DNA of 64,000 nt from Girardinichthys multiradiatus. Its lineage: Eukaryota; Chordata; Actinopteri; Cyprinodontiformes; Goodeidae. The DNA lies in the NCBI RefSeq assembly GCF_021462225.1, contig NC_061806.1:5576734-5640733 (forward strand). The letters are read 5' to 3'. The translations under genes were made by a program, and so were the position numbers. Positions 11,512 to 23,720 of this stretch are shown one piece after another. Positions within the stretch are counted from its first letter, which is position 1, and each line of letters opens with the position of its first letter. The notes beneath the pieces are model-generated. The model saw only the letters and a program-made list of their open reading frames with translations. It ran no database searches and had not been told where the DNA came from.

Positions 11512-12096
11512 AAGTTCAATTCAGTTTTATTTGTATAGCGCCAATTCACAACACATGTTGTCTCAAGGCACTTCACAACAGTCAGGTACATATATTCCAA
11601 TTAATCCTAACCATTGAACAGTGCAGTCAGGGTTAGTTATTTATTCAAATTGGATAAAAGGTTTTTCTGTCTAAGGAAACCCAGCAGATTGCATCCAGTC
11701 AGTGACTTGCAGCATTCACTCCTCCCGGATGAGCATGTAGAGACAGTGGACAGTCACTGGCCTAAGCCTAAGCCTATAGCAGCACAACTACACATATAGT
11801 TTTAGTTCAGATTATGTAATTAAACGGCGCTTATTTACAACAATGTCGTCTCAAGGCACCCCACAAAGGGTCCCACTGATGGTCATTGTTATACTAAAAA
11901 CCACAAGGATTGAGATACCTCTCTCTGTCAGACTGATTATATCCATTGGAAAAGAGAAGGGGTCATACAGGTAGCAGAAATGGAGGGTGTGTTTGCACGT
12001 CAACCATAACTGAGCCGGTTTAGGCTAAACCTGACTCCCCCTTACTCCAACCAACAGGGAGGGAGGAAGGCTCCCTCCCTGATAACCTAAGCCACT

Positions 12097-13601
12097 CTAA
12101 CTATAAGCTTTATCAAAAAGGAAAGTTTTAAGCCTAGCCTTAAAAGTAGACAGGTTGTCTGCCTCACGGACCAAAACCGGGAGCTGGTTCCACAGGAGAG
12201 GAGCCTCATAACTAAAGGATCTGCCTCCCATTCTACTTCTAGGGACTCTAGGAACCACCAGTAAACCTGCAGTCTGAGAACGAAGTGCCCTGTTAGGAAC
12301 ATATGGAACAATCAGAACTCTGATGTATGATGGAGCTAGATCATTAAAGCCTTTATATGTGAGGAGGAGAATTTTAAATTCTATTCTGGATTTAACAGGG
12401 AGCCAATGAAGGGAAGCTAAAATAGGAGAAATATGATCTCTCTTTTTAATTTTCATCAGAACTCTTGCTGCAGCATTTTGAATCAGCTGTAGGCTTTTAA
12501 CTGCATTTTGTGGACATCTTGATAGTAAAGAATTACAATAGTCCAGCCTTGAAATAACAAATGCATGGACTAGTTTTTCAGCGTCACTCCTGGATAGGAT
12601 ATTTCTAATTTTGGCAATGTTCCGGAGGTGAAAGAAGGAAATCCTTGAAACCTGTTTAACATGGGATTTAAATGACATGTCCTGTTCAAAAGTAACACCA
12701 AGGTTTTTTACTTTATTACCGGAGGTCAATTTAATGCCATCCAGGTTAAGTGATTGACTAAGCAGTTTCTTTTTTAAAGACTCCAGTCTAAAGACAACAA
12801 CTTCTGTCTTGTCTGAATTTAGAAGAAAAAAATTTAAAGTCATACAAGTTTTTATATCTTCAAGACATGCTTGTAGTCTATCTAACAGGTTGAGTTCATC
12901 AGGATTTATGGATAAGTAAAGCTGAGTATCATCAGCGTAACAATGAAAATGTATCCTATGCTGCTTGATAATTTGACCTATTGGAAGCATATATATATAG
13001 TAAAGAGAATTGACCCAAGTACTGAACCCTGTGGTACTCCACAATTAACCCTGTAGTTTAAAGATGACTTATCATTTACATGAACAAACCGGAATCTGTC
13101 AGACAGATAAGATTTAAACCAGCGTAGAGCTTTTCCCTTGATCCCTACAGCATATTCCAGCCTTTCTAAGAGAATATTATGGTCGACTGTATCAAATGCA
13201 GCACTGAGATCTAATAGAACCAGTACAGACACAAGTCCAATATCTGAGGCCATAAGAATATCATTAGTGACTTTCAGCAGAGCTGTTTCAGTGCTATGAT
13301 AAGCTCTGAAGCCTGACTGAAACTCTTCAAACAGGTCATTGCTGTGGAAATGCTCACACATTTGGTTAGCAAATATTTTCTCAAGAATTTTAGGTAAGAA
13401 TGGAAGATTGGATACAGGCCTGTAATTTTTCACGTCATCTCGATCAAGCGAAGGTTTCTTAAGTAAAGGTTTAATTACAGCTAACTTAAAAGCCTGTGGT
13501 ACATATCCATTTACTAAAGATAGATTAATCATATCTAAAATGGGGCTGGTAATCAGAGGGAACACTTCTTTAAATAATTTGGTTGGGATCGGGTCTAACA
13601 T
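12097..13601 (-). pseudogene. L2-type LINE reverse transcriptase
   Basis: Two overlapping minus-strand frames give the RT: NYRPVSNLPFLPKILEKIF, LLDLSAAFDTVDHNILLERL (motif A), CGVPQGSVLGSILFTIY (motif B), then in the second frame FHCYADDTQLYLS (YADD catalytic motif), VKNLGVTFEQDMSF, and a C-terminal part with RLDYCNSLL and PILASLHWLPV. The frame switch lies at a short TA run (plus 12989-12999), consistent with gain of one TA unit. Otherwise the RT frame is open to its stop at 12097. Confidence 0.9.
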
Positions 13602-13788
13602 ACAAGTTGAAAGTTTAGATGAAGCTAATATTTCTCTAATATAAACTCAGGAAGCTCCACAGGATCAAAATAGTCCAAACACAAATCAGGTTCTGCAGTT
13701 ATTTCCAATGTTGTCTCACTTGCTGAGGATGAAGTAATCATCTTCGGGAGTATGTCAAAGATTTTCTTTTTAATAGAATCAATTTTAT

Positions 13789-15083
13789 TTAAGAAGAATC
13801 CCATAAAGTCATGACTGCTAAGAGCTGAGGGAATGGATGGCTCAACAGAGCTATGACTGTAAGTTTAGCAGCTGTACTAAAGAGAAACCTAGGCTTACTC
13901 TTGTTCTCTTCTATTAATGATGAAAAATAAGCTGTTCTGGCTTTGCCAAGTGTCTTTTTATACAACAGTAGGCTATTTTTCCAGATTAAGTAGGAATCCT
14001 CTAGGTGTGTAGAGCGCCATTTTCTCTCCAATTTTCTAACATTGTACTTTAAAGTATGCAGCTCTGAATTACACCAAGGAGCCTGCCTCCGATGAATAAT
14101 TACCTTCTTTTTCAAGGGGGCTGCATTGTCTAATGCAACCCGCAATGATGAAGTCACACTATGAACAAAAGAATCAATTTGTGAAAGGGCAAAAACAGAA
14201 TTATTGCCCTCCACTGTGCTTTTCAGTGATAATGAGAGAACTAAAAGTGGAACAGATTCTTTAAAGGTTGTTACAGCATTGTCTGATAATGATCTACTAT
14301 AATGAAATTTTCTTTCAGGTGTGGAGTACTCGGTTAAATTAAACTCAAAGGTTATTAAGAAATGGTCAGACAGGACAGGGTTATGAGAAAATATGTCTTT
14401 ACACTCAATGCCATATGTCAGCACAAGGTCCAGAGAATGAAGACAAAGGTGGGTAGGTTTGTTAATGTTTTGAGCAAAGCCAATTGAGTCTAAGATAGCA
14501 TTAAACGCTATATTTAGGCTATCACTTTCAGTGTCAACATGAATGTTAAAATCTCCCACTATAATAACCTTATTTGTATTTAACACTAAATCAGATAAAA
14601 GGTCTGAAAACTGATCTAAAAATTGAGACGGTACAAAACAACAAACAAACAAAGTGGTTTTAGTGCTTTGCAATTTGGATGAGGAAAACTAAGGATTAAA
14701 TATTGAAAAGAGTTGCAGCTATTGATTGGTCTCGGACTAATCAATAAATCGGACTGAAAGATTGTTGCTACTCCTCCTCCTCGCCCAGTATTTCGAGGAA
14801 TGTGAAAATTTAAATAATTAGTAGGAGTTGACTCATTTACAGTAATGTAATCCTCTTGCCGCAGCCAGGTTTCTGTGAGGCAAAATAAATCTATGTGATT
14901 GTCAGAAATCAGGTCACTAACTAGCAATGTCTTTGAAGAGAGAGATCTTATGTTCAGTAAGCCACATTTAATTGTTTTATTTTTCTTTTTGGTCTGAGTT
15001 GTGTTTATTTTTATGAGATTTTCCTGATTTCCTCCTTTTAGATTATTTTTTAACCTATTCAATTTTGGCCATGGGCAAGACAC
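13789..15083 (-). pseudogene. L2-type LINE endonuclease and linker
   Basis: Minus-strand frames 15083-14616 and 14673-13789 cover the endonuclease: [42 protein letters not shown], then NKVIIVGDFNIHVDTES, SLDLVLTYG and VLSDHFLITFEF. These include the glutamate (TETW), GDFN and SDH motifs of the AP-endonuclease fold. A frameshift at about 14620-14670 separates the halves. The linker (RRQAPWCNSEL, ending in RFLFSTAAKL) shifts frame again near 13850. Confidence 0.85.
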
Positions 15084-15175
15084 TGTCTTAATAGGGTAAT
15101 GGCTGGGTAGTGTACAGAAGCTGCAGAGAGGAGTATTAAACTACGACCCTGCTTCCTGGTCTGAACCCTGGGTTA

Positions 15176-16088
15176 TCAGAGTTTTGGAGAACTAATAGAT
15201 TTGGCCAGATTCCTAGAAAGAAGAGCTGCTCCATCCAAAGTGGGATGGATGCCGTCTCTCCGGATCAGACCAGTTTTTCCCCAAATTGTTCGCCAATTAT
15301 CACAGTAACCCACATTGTTTTCTGGACACCATCTAGACAGCCAGTGGTTGAATGACAGCATGCGGCTAAACATGTCATCACTGGTCAGATCGGGGAGGGG
15401 ACCAGAGAAAATTACGGACTCCGACATTGTTTTGGCAAACTTACACACTGAAGCAACACTAACTTTGGTGACCTCCGATTGACGTAACCGGGTGTCATTA
15501 CCGCCAGTGTGAATAACAATCTTACTGTATTTAGACTTATCCTTAGCCAACAGTTTCAGGTAGGATTTGATGTCGCCCGTTCTGGCCCCTGGCAGACATT
15601 TGACTATGGTCGCTGGTGTCTCTAGTGCCACGTTTCTCACTACTCTGGTAATTGGAGCTGCCAATTACCAGAGTTGGCTTCTCAGCGGGTGTGTCGCTGA
15701 GCAGGGAAAATCTGTTAGAAACGCAGACGGGTTGGTGGTGACCTGTGGGCTCTAGGACTATGCTTTCTATGTACCGTCACCCAGCTGGCCTACGTACCGT
15801 CACCCAGCCGGCCTGAGGCCCCGGCTGCGCGGGCTCTGCTGGAGGACTGCTATGGGGAGCTACCCTCGGTGGCTCCGCACTGGCTACGGGGCCTTGACTA
15901 TCTGCTGGTTTTTCAAGAGCGCGGAGCCGGGCCTCCAATTCCGACACCCTCGCCTCCAAAGCTACAAAAATGCTACATTTATTACACGTACCATTATCAC
16001 TAAAGGAGGCAGAGGAGTAACTGAACATCTGACACAGAGAGCAGGAGAGAGGAGAGTCGGAGAGAGAAACAACAGAACGGGTAGCCAT
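15176..16088 (-). pseudogene. L2-type LINE ORF1: coiled coil plus esterase
   Basis: The frame from the ATG at 16088 encodes a cysteine-bearing N-terminus (SCSLCQMF, NGTCNKC) followed by a short coiled coil (ALEARVSELEARLRALEK), and ends in a proline-rich stretch at 15777. A second frame (15664-15176) encodes an SGNH/GDSL-like lipase-esterase: [14 protein letters not shown], a middle part, and [20 protein letters not shown] with the D..H pair. Esterase-bearing ORF1 proteins are known in L2/CR1-type LINEs. The frame is broken by a 23-bp tandem duplication near 15773-15812. Confidence 0.75.
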
Positions 16089-16369
16089 GGTGGAGCTAAA
16101 GCTAACGCTAAGCTAGCGACCCTTTACCACTACTAGAAAAAACCGCGTAAGACACGGAGAGTCCCCAAACGTTAAAAGCAGCAACAAAAAGTATGTGTTT
16201 TAACGTGCTTATGTATAGAACAAATAAGAGATATCACAGTAGAGAGAAATCAGATCAAACGAGAGAGCCTTCACACACCAAGCAATTCACCAAGTGCAAT
16301 AACGAAAGCAGGAAGTGACGTTACCCAGCTGGGGAGTCTCTGGTGGGATGACAGGACATGGAAGCCAAG

Positions 16370-17215
16370 CTAAGGAAAAAACTTCCATCAGAACCAGGTC
16401 CAAACTTCATCAGTAGCTGGAACAAATCTCCATCAGAACCAGATTTGAACTCCATCAGAACCAGGTCCAAACTCCATCAGAAGCTGGAACAAATCTCCAT
16501 CAGAACCAGATTCGAACTCCATTAGAACCAGGAACAAACCTCTATAAAAACCTTCAACAAATTTTTATCGGAACCAGGTATAAACCTCTATCAGAACCAG
16601 ATCCAAACTCCATCAGAACCAGAAAGAAACCTCTATCAGAACCTGGTGGAAACTCTATCAGAACCAGGAAGAATATCCATCAGGACCAGGTACAGACTTC
16701 CATCAGAACCAGGAAGAAACCTTTATCAGAACCAGGTCCAAACTCTATCAGAACCTGGCAAAAAGCTCCATCAGAATAAGGAAAAAAATCTCTAAAAGAA
16801 CCTTCTACAAATTTTCATCAGAACCAGGTACAAACCTTTATCCGAACCAGGTCCGAACTCAATCAGAACCTTGAAACAATCTCCATCAGAACCAAACCTC
16901 TATCAGATCCAGGTCGAAGCTCTATCAGAATCAGGAAGAAACATCCATCAGAACCTTGTACAAACCATCAGAACCAGAAGGAAACCTTAATAAAAACATA
17001 GGTCCCAACTCCACCAGAACCTGGCAAAAATATCCATAAGAACCTTGAACAAACCTACACCAGAACCATGTACAAGCATCCATCAGAAACCAGTCCAAAC
17101 TATCAGAACCAGGTACAAATCTTCACCAGATCCAGGAGGAACTCTCTATCAGAATCAGGAACAAACCCCATCAGAACCAGGTCCAATCTCTATCAGAACC
17201 AGAATGAAATCTTGG
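16370..17215 (+). repeat. Minisatellite, about 22-bp degenerate unit
   Basis: A unit close to catcagaaccaggtccaaac plus two bases repeats for some 850 bp with many substitutions and variants (gaacaaatctc, ggaagaaacct). All frames are relatively open because of the repeat, so the small open frames here are not genes. It begins beside the 5' end of the L2 element. Confidence 0.9.
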
Positions 17216-18145
17216 AGCATCAAAACAGCGACCATTTGATGTCAGCTATTTAAACAGCTGCTGTTCCAACACCTGAACAAGAGTGAATAATTTTAATGGG
17301 CAATTTTATAGACTTTTGAATATAGGCTGTAGTGAGCAATAGCATTTTAGCTCATTTTAGCTTTTAAATTGCTTTTTGCATAATAGATGGGTAACTTAAT
17401 ATCAGCCTTCATGCCTGTGATAGCCAATATGCTAATGTTAGCATTTTAGCTTCTCTTTCTCCTCTCTCCTCTCTTAGCTGAAGAACACTTTTGGCTTTTT
17501 TAGACAATTTAATGTTTGTTTTTGTGTTTCTTCAGCGTATTTGATGTTAGTTCGATCTTTTTCTGAATTTTCTGCTATTTGGTTTTACATATTTTAGCAC
17601 TGACTTCAGCTTCTTTAGCTATATTTTTGCTTCAGTCTATGCTTTTTCAGTTCATCTATTGGCAGCTCTTTCCTGCTTTTTTAAACACAAAAAAAAGTTT
17701 CTGTCAGTTCTTGCATTTCAACAAGTAGTTTTGAGGTAACTTCACATTGTTGCACTGTTTTTTAGCTAATAGTCTACCTGTTTAAACAGATTAGATTACT
17801 GTTTTTCTTTGCAAATGTTTCTAATAATTTATCAGATTTTAGCTGATATTCTGCTTAGCCTCTTTCTGCCGGCTTTCAACAGAAGTTTAGCATTTCAGTT
17901 TTTTCTAATTCATTACATTTCAGCAGATTTTCTGCAGTCAACTTCAGCTTGTTTCTGCCAGCTTTCAGGTAAAGTTGGCTTACAGCATTCACACTGCATT
18001 TTTGCAAGAAATAAAATATTTTCTAGTTTATTTTTTTAAGTTTTAACCCTCATATGTGCACCTTGGCTCACCATAATATACAACTATATATAACTGTTAA
18101 CGAAGTCATGTTTCTGTGAGCATTTGGAGCTAGGTTAGACAAACA
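17216..18145. other. Intron DNA, T-rich with TTAGC words
   Basis: T-rich sequence with recurrent words like attttagct and gctaatgttagc, but no gene or named repeat. Confidence 0.45.
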
Positions 18146-18148
18146 TGA

Positions 18149-18151
<3 letters not shown>

Positions 18152-18234
<83 letters not shown>
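18152..18234 (+). repeat. (GT)n microsatellite
   Basis: An almost pure GT dinucleotide run of about 80 bp with one tatgc interruption. Confidence 0.97.
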
Positions 18235-18237
<3 letters not shown>

Positions 18238-19073
18238 AGTGGCACAGTGATCAAATGAGCAAGTGGATCCATCATTAAAATTCAGAGAGGAGAATTTCCA
18301 GTCGTCTCTTTCATTTAAAGCACTTCATTAAGGCAGAGTCAACATGCATTAGTCATGGTAGATGCTGTAGCCTCAGGGGGTGATTATGGCTGAAGTGGAA
18401 ATGCTTCCAGTATCATGCATTCTGTTTTTGTTTGCAAATATTTAGAATGTAACGGCTAGTTTTACACAAAGAATAAGCTTAACATTCTGTAGTGTGTGTT
18501 TGTTGTACCTCCAATAAGTTGCAGGTTCCCGTGGGTGGGGATGGCCAGACAAACTGCAGAGTTCACACTTGATTGAAATGTCCTGGACAGGCTGGCGTGG
18601 AATTAAGGACCCTTGGGATAACCATTCTTCACCTGGTGCTTCGCTATAGTGGTAGAGTCAAGCCTACTATACATGAACCTGTTACTTACCTTTGAGATAC
18701 CCATTTCATGTGTCCTGTATGCTTCCCAGGTTACCTTTGAAATCTCATACAAAGTCACTTCCTCCTTTGACGTAAACCTAACTTTATTTTCCTCTGGCGT
18801 AAGGTTTTTTTTCACAGCTCCTGCTCCCTACAGTTAAGCATATGTCTGCCCACTCTCCTATACTTACCTGCTTTTAAGATCAAAGACATTTCTCAAGAAA
18901 TTTAATGACTTTACACACCAGTCTGCACCACACTGAAAACACTCACCTCTAGATGCACCAGGACTCTCTTCACCACCTTTTTCCTCTCATCTTTACATAA
19001 GCTAATACTCACCTTCAACTTACTTATAAAATTTAAACCCAAAATTTAATGTAAACCATGACATGGCCTTTCA

Positions 19074-19795
19074 GTGACTGAGCCGACTCATACAGCTGTG
19101 CAGTCAGAGGACGATTCAACTCATTTGGCTGTGCATTCAGTGGTTGAGGCAGATTTTCTGTTTGCTGTCCCAGAGCCCACTTCATGGCGCCTCAAGGTCC
19201 CAGAGCCTGCTCCTCACTGTGTGGGAGGGTGTCTAGTTGGACCCGCCTTATGTCCTGAGCTCCTTCGTGGGTTGAAAGTCTCCAGAGCTTCTTTGCGGAT
19301 TAAAGTCTCCAGAGCTCCTACATGGGTTCAAGTCTACAAAGACTCTTCTGCCGACCTCCTGACAGGGTTCTCAGTGGGTTCTTCATGCACCTTCACCACC
19401 GGCCTCAAGGGTTTCTCATCGCCGCCAGCCTCCAAGGCTCCTGCATCGTCGCCAGACTCCAAGGCTCCTGCATCGCCAACAGACTCCAATGGCTCCTGCA
19501 TCGCCACCAGCCTCCAAGGCTCCTGCATCACCATCAGACTACAAAGCTCCTCCTTCATCCACAGACTCCAAGGCTTCTGCATTACCGTCAGACTTCAAGG
19601 CTCCTGCATCGCCGATGCCGCCAACCTACAGTACTGTGTCTCTCCGGGGTACAGCCTCTGGGTCATCCATCTAAACTCCATCTAAACTTTTGTTTGTTTC
19701 ATTTTCTCACAATGCGTCTGCTCGTGTCCAGGTTGCATTTGGGTTCTGCTTATAACCGAAACATGGCACCTCTCAAGGCCAGGATATATTTGTAA
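19074..19795 (+). other. Open region with a 27-bp minisatellite, not a clear gene
   Basis: An open frame at 19074-19685 (203 codons) reads as low-complexity text. Part of it is a tandem array at about 19400-19618 of a unit near ccagactccaaggctcctgc plus atcgccg, 27 bp (9 codons, so frames stay open). The same array is open in two other frames (19322-19795 and 19489-19674). No domain or homologue is recognised. It may be part of an unidentified element or a chance open frame held by the minisatellite. Confidence 0.4.
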
Positions 19796-20117
19796 GTCGT
19801 ATTACTGTTGGACAGTTTGCCAGAATTGCTTCATGACTGACAGATAGTCCTTCTCCATGGCCGCAGCAAACTCCTCCAAGGCCCGTATTTTTGCCTCTGC
19901 TACTGTCTGGGCCGCAGCACTCTTGGCATGAGGGAACCCATCAGCAGCCTCAGGAGGTTTAACAGAATATTAAGATTCAATTGTATGTTAATGTTTTGTA
20001 TGTTAATGTTTTGTTTTTCTCCTCTGCTTTGTATTGGGTAGTGGTTTAGTTGAATGTTACTAGCCTACCAAATTGGATTATTGACTGAATTATTTGAACT
20101 GAAGAGTTGAAGTATGT

Positions 20118-20898
20118 TGTTACGGCTGGTGGCCGTATGAAAAGCACCGTTTTCCTCCGTGCTATCGGTACCGCTGTTTCTGATAGGATCGGATTTCTTC
20201 TTCGCTGGATACCCTCTTCTTCGCTGTTCCTGACGGACTCTGATCTCCCTGCGTGCTCTGCACTCCTCCTGCTGGACGTCTCCGGGAGTTCATGTTGGAC
20301 TATTCATTTCCTGGTTCTTCTGAATTCGCCGCCAATCAAGAAGGGACTACATTATATAAACTCTCTGCACCTGCCACTAAAGGCAGCTTGTATTTGGACA
20401 GAACAGCTCGCCACTTCTGACTTTGGTGTTGTAAAATTTTGAAGCTTGGTTATTTTTGTATGCTTACCTGCTTGTTGGGAAGCTTGGTTATTTTTGTGTG
20501 CTCACCTGCTTGATGACTCCATCTTGGCTCAAAGGAGTCTCTCTTTAAAGTTGATTGGGCTTTGTCTTGATTTGTTTGTTTGCTTGTTGTTAGCAGGGAC
20601 GTTTTTGATTTAGGAAACTGTTGAATTAGTTTGTCCCTCCTTTTGGGGGATTATTTTTAGTTAAATTACTGATGGTTGTGTATTTTGTTAAATTTATGGT
20701 TATTGTGTATTTTGGGTTTTACCCCTTTTTATTTTCAAACGGTTTGTACTTTGTTAAGTATCCTCCTTTTGTTTGTTTTGTTAAAAATAACGGAAACTGA
20801 ACTAAAAAGAAATAAATTACTCTTTCTTTCATAAAACCAACAACACCTGGTTTGAATGTTTACTTCCCCCTACCCCTAGACCGAGTGGGGTCATAACA
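20118..20898 (+). mobile_element. Solo LTR, 781 bp, with 5-bp target duplication
   Basis: The unit starts TGTTACGG and ends CATAACA (TG...CA ends) and is flanked on both sides by TATGT (20113-20117 and 20899-20903). It has a TATA-like ttatataaac near 20352 and a polyadenylation-type aataaa near 20811. A 39-bp near-duplicate (gaagcttggttatttttgt...) lies at about 20441-20518. There is no internal coding region, so it is the remnant left by recombination between two LTRs. The 5-bp duplication fits Ty3/Gypsy or a retrovirus-like element; the family is not identified. Confidence 0.8.
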
Positions 20899-20903
20899 TA
20901 TGT

Positions 20904-21529
20904 TGTTAAGGAATTCTTATAGTTTGGAGAAAATTTGTTTGTGTTTATTTTGTATATGTATCCAGGGCTTGCTGTTTGAGAACACCCGTGCGCAAATTCA
21001 CTCCTTCATCTATTGTCCTATAATACCAAACCTCACCAGGCAGGTATTCATAAAACAATAACTGAAAGAGACTGAGAAATGTTTGGCTAATAATTCCTGA
21101 TGGTTGTGCCCCAACTTTTTAAATTTTGTTTAAAATCCCTAACTTTATTAATAATTATCCTTGGCATTTATTAACAGTTATTCATAGCAAAACCAAACTA
21201 TTGTTTCACAATGCAATGAAAAAATCATCATAGGCATTTCAGCAATCAAACTCTTCCTATTATTGCTAGCAGGTTTTGGATGTTTCTTTTGTCTTGGAAT
21301 GAGGTTCAAGTTTTTGAGGTTGGAAGGGTGCCTTGTCATCATCTAGATTTTTAGCTCCCTTCACAGATTCTCAATCAGCTACAAGTTGGGACACTCCAAA
21401 CATGTTTGTAAAATTAAGATTGCTTAAACTTTGCTTAACTGTACAATGTATGGAACATGAAATGCATTTGAAGTTCCATTTCAAAATAAGTGTGGTACAT
21501 TAACTCAATATTACTGAGCAATTTCTTAC
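20904..21529. other. Intron DNA, nothing recognised
   Basis: AT-rich sequence between the solo LTR and the next thsd7a exon, with no motif that I can name. Confidence 0.5.
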
Positions 21530-21685
21530 CTTTCTTGGTGGTTTGGTCTTGACAGTTTTCATAAGTGCAGGGTCCCCAAGCGCTCCATGAAGACACCTCA
21601 CATTCCACAGGACAGCCTATATGGCATAGCTGTGTGGTATTCGGAGAAACCTCCAAACACAGATTACTGTCCACTGGCCGCAAAC
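21530..21685 (-). CDS. thsd7a: thsd7a exon (WSAWGPC repeat)
   Basis: A 156-nt exon with a ctatag acceptor and a GTAAG donor. Phase 1 start, 51 full codons plus one base, encoding LRPVDSNLCLEVSPNTTQLC then HIGCPVECEVSSWSAWGPCT and YENCQDQTTKKG. WSAWGPC is the core of a type-1 repeat; W..W is the usual C-mannosylation signal and the serine/threonine/cysteine region suits O-fucosylation. NTT is a possible N-glycosylation site. The exon matches the THSD7A region that follows the PNTTQLCHI motif. Confidence 0.92.
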
Positions 21686-22959
21686 CTATAGATTCACACA
21701 AAATATGAATGAACCTGGAGTTACTGTGTAAACACACCTTTAACGACAGTAACAGAAAACAATAAAAATACATAAAATTAAAAAAAGCATAATATCAAGA
21801 CTAATTATTTAAGCATTCTGACAAATATGAATTAGTCGATCCAAGGTGCTTTGAAGCTAGTTTTAGGTTAACCTGTTTCTTTTTGTTTTTCTGATCCAGC
21901 CAGGTGTAGATGACTCTCTGCAAGGTCGCCAGGCTAATGAATTATTCAAGTTGTGCAACAACAGTGTTGAGCTTCATTCACATGCAAATTGCCATCCCCA
22001 AAGGTGTGGCCTTTAATATCGACACTTTAGCATGTGTACAAGTTATGTGTCCTTTAAATCCCATGTAATGCTGTAGGTTATAAGGTAAATAACATAACAC
22101 AACTGGTTTCTTTTTATTACCATCAAAACAAATATTGTCACAATTCTTTACAAGCTCCCATCATCACTGCCACATTGTAACTGCTCAGGAAATAATTGTT
22201 TAGCTTCTAAATAATTGTAAGCTCTTAACCTTCCAATGTAAAGTGCTCTGACCTCAATTTCCCTATTCTATAAAATTTACTCAGCTCTAATTAAATCTGA
22301 AAATGTCCAGGAAAAAAAGGGAAAATTACATTTGTGGAGTGCTTTCACTTTCATAAAGTCTCATGCAAGAATGCAGTCTTTCAAAAATAGCAGCTTTGTG
22401 ACTCATAAAATAAAATTATGGCTTTTCAATGAATGTGTATAATAAAATGTAAATTTGTAAAGATACCAATTTGAAAATATTAGTCTTAATATTGAAATAA
22501 ATGAGAAAATTGGTAGTTAAAGGCTCACTTTACAAATCCTAACCTGGAATATTAATAATGTTATTATTAGATTTAGGAGTCATGACCTGCATAAAAATGC
22601 AAAATACAGTTTGTTTGCTTTATTACATTCATTCATTCATGTCAAGACAATGCGTAAACCACAGTGAAAGGAATAATTTATAAATGGAGAAGGGTTTTGC
22701 GAATGCTGTCTCAATCCGGATCTGCTGGTACTGCATTACAAACTCAACTATTTCATGAACTCTTGCTGCTGTCTTTTGTAATTTGTCTTCTTATTATGCA
22801 GTTGAAACCAGATATACACTATATACACTCTAAAAAACATGATGCCTGATATTAAACCAGACTAGACCTTTCGTTTTTTCATGTTTGGTAGGAATACTGA
22901 AATTATTTGCTCATAGCCAGATTTATGATAATAAAGATTTGCCTTTTAAATTGTACAAT
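21686..22959. other. Intron DNA, nothing recognised
   Basis: AT-rich intron sequence upstream of the exon at 21.5 kb. Small open frames lack family motifs. Confidence 0.5.
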
Positions 22960-23720
22960 TTGGGTCAAATATTATGCATTCTTCCACAAGCTTCTTCAAA
23001 TAGTTTGCTGGACGTTTGGCCCATTCCTCCTGACAGAACTGGTTTAACTGGGTCGGGTTTGTAGGCCGCCTTGCTCACACACACCTTTTCAGTTTGCCCA
23101 CAAATGTTCAATGGGACTGATATCAGGGCTTTGTGTTGGCCACTCAAAAACAATGGCTTAGTTGCTCTTAAGCCAATTTATGACTAACTTGGCTATATAT
23201 TTAGGGTCATTGTCCTTTTTGGAGACCCATTTGTGCCTAAGCTTTGACTTTGTGGCTTATTTCTTGAGATGCTGCTTTAGTATTTCAACATGATGTTCCT
23301 TCCTCATGATGCCATCTATTTTGTGGAATTCTCCCTGCAATAAAATAGCATGATGCTATCACCCATGTACTTCACAACTGATAGTTTGGATGATGTTTTC
23401 AGCTTCCCACATTATTTCCACCACTTGCAATAATGGTGAATAGGTTAATGTTGGTCAAGGGCTTGTTGTAATGTAGATTATGACAACGTCTTACTATTTG
23501 CATCTTCGCAGTGTCTTTAGTTTTTGTTCTGGAATGTGGCATTTGCAGCAAGACACGTTCATCTTGGCTACACAGAATCTTCTTCCTAAACAATATGATA
23601 ACTGGACATGTCCTTGGTTTTATACTTGCATATATTTGTTTGAACTGACAAACTTGGCACCTTTAGTCATCTTGACATTGTACCCAAGGGTCTGACATTT
23701 TGCAAATAGAAATAATTATA
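22960..23720 (-). mobile_element. Degenerate Tc1-like transposon (minus)
   Basis: The minus-strand frame 23153-22965 resembles the C-terminal end of a salmonid-type Tc1 transposase (QHKALISVPLNICGQTEKVC, CGGM-like GGMGQTSSKLFEE). The plus-strand text around 23030-23340 carries the familiar cattcctcctgacagaact, atgatgccatctattttgtg and similar phrases of this family. Many indels and missing segments; no usable frame and no clear inverted repeats. Confidence 0.7.

Larger units (their letters stand above)
11512..16322 (-). mobile_element. L2-type LINE, nearly full length, inactive
   Basis: The 4.8-kb element reads on the minus strand: 5' leader (about 16322-16090), ORF1 with coiled coil and SGNH-type esterase, endonuclease, reverse transcriptase and a 3' UTR ending ggcgctatacaaataaaact then gaattgaac at 11512. 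The 3' UTR is also found, in plus orientation, at about 39130-39568. Most breaks are small indels rather than large deletions, so this copy is old but structurally complete. It lies in the same orientation as thsd7a. Confidence 0.85.
3407..21529 (-). other. thsd7a: thsd7a intron, 18.1 kb
   Basis: The intron between the two leftmost exons in the window, with a GTAAGA donor at its right end and a CAG acceptor at its left. It is packed with mobile DNA: Rex1-like and Rex3 fragments, SINE, hAT/Tc1/Rex1 nest, L2 element, two minisatellites, a (GT)n run and a solo LTR. These are listed separately. Confidence 0.8.

Noticed and set aside
22664..22849. Additional thsd7a exon in the 21.7-30 kb intron
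   Set aside because: No TSR motif or splice pair was found, and neighbouring exon phases already join without a gap.
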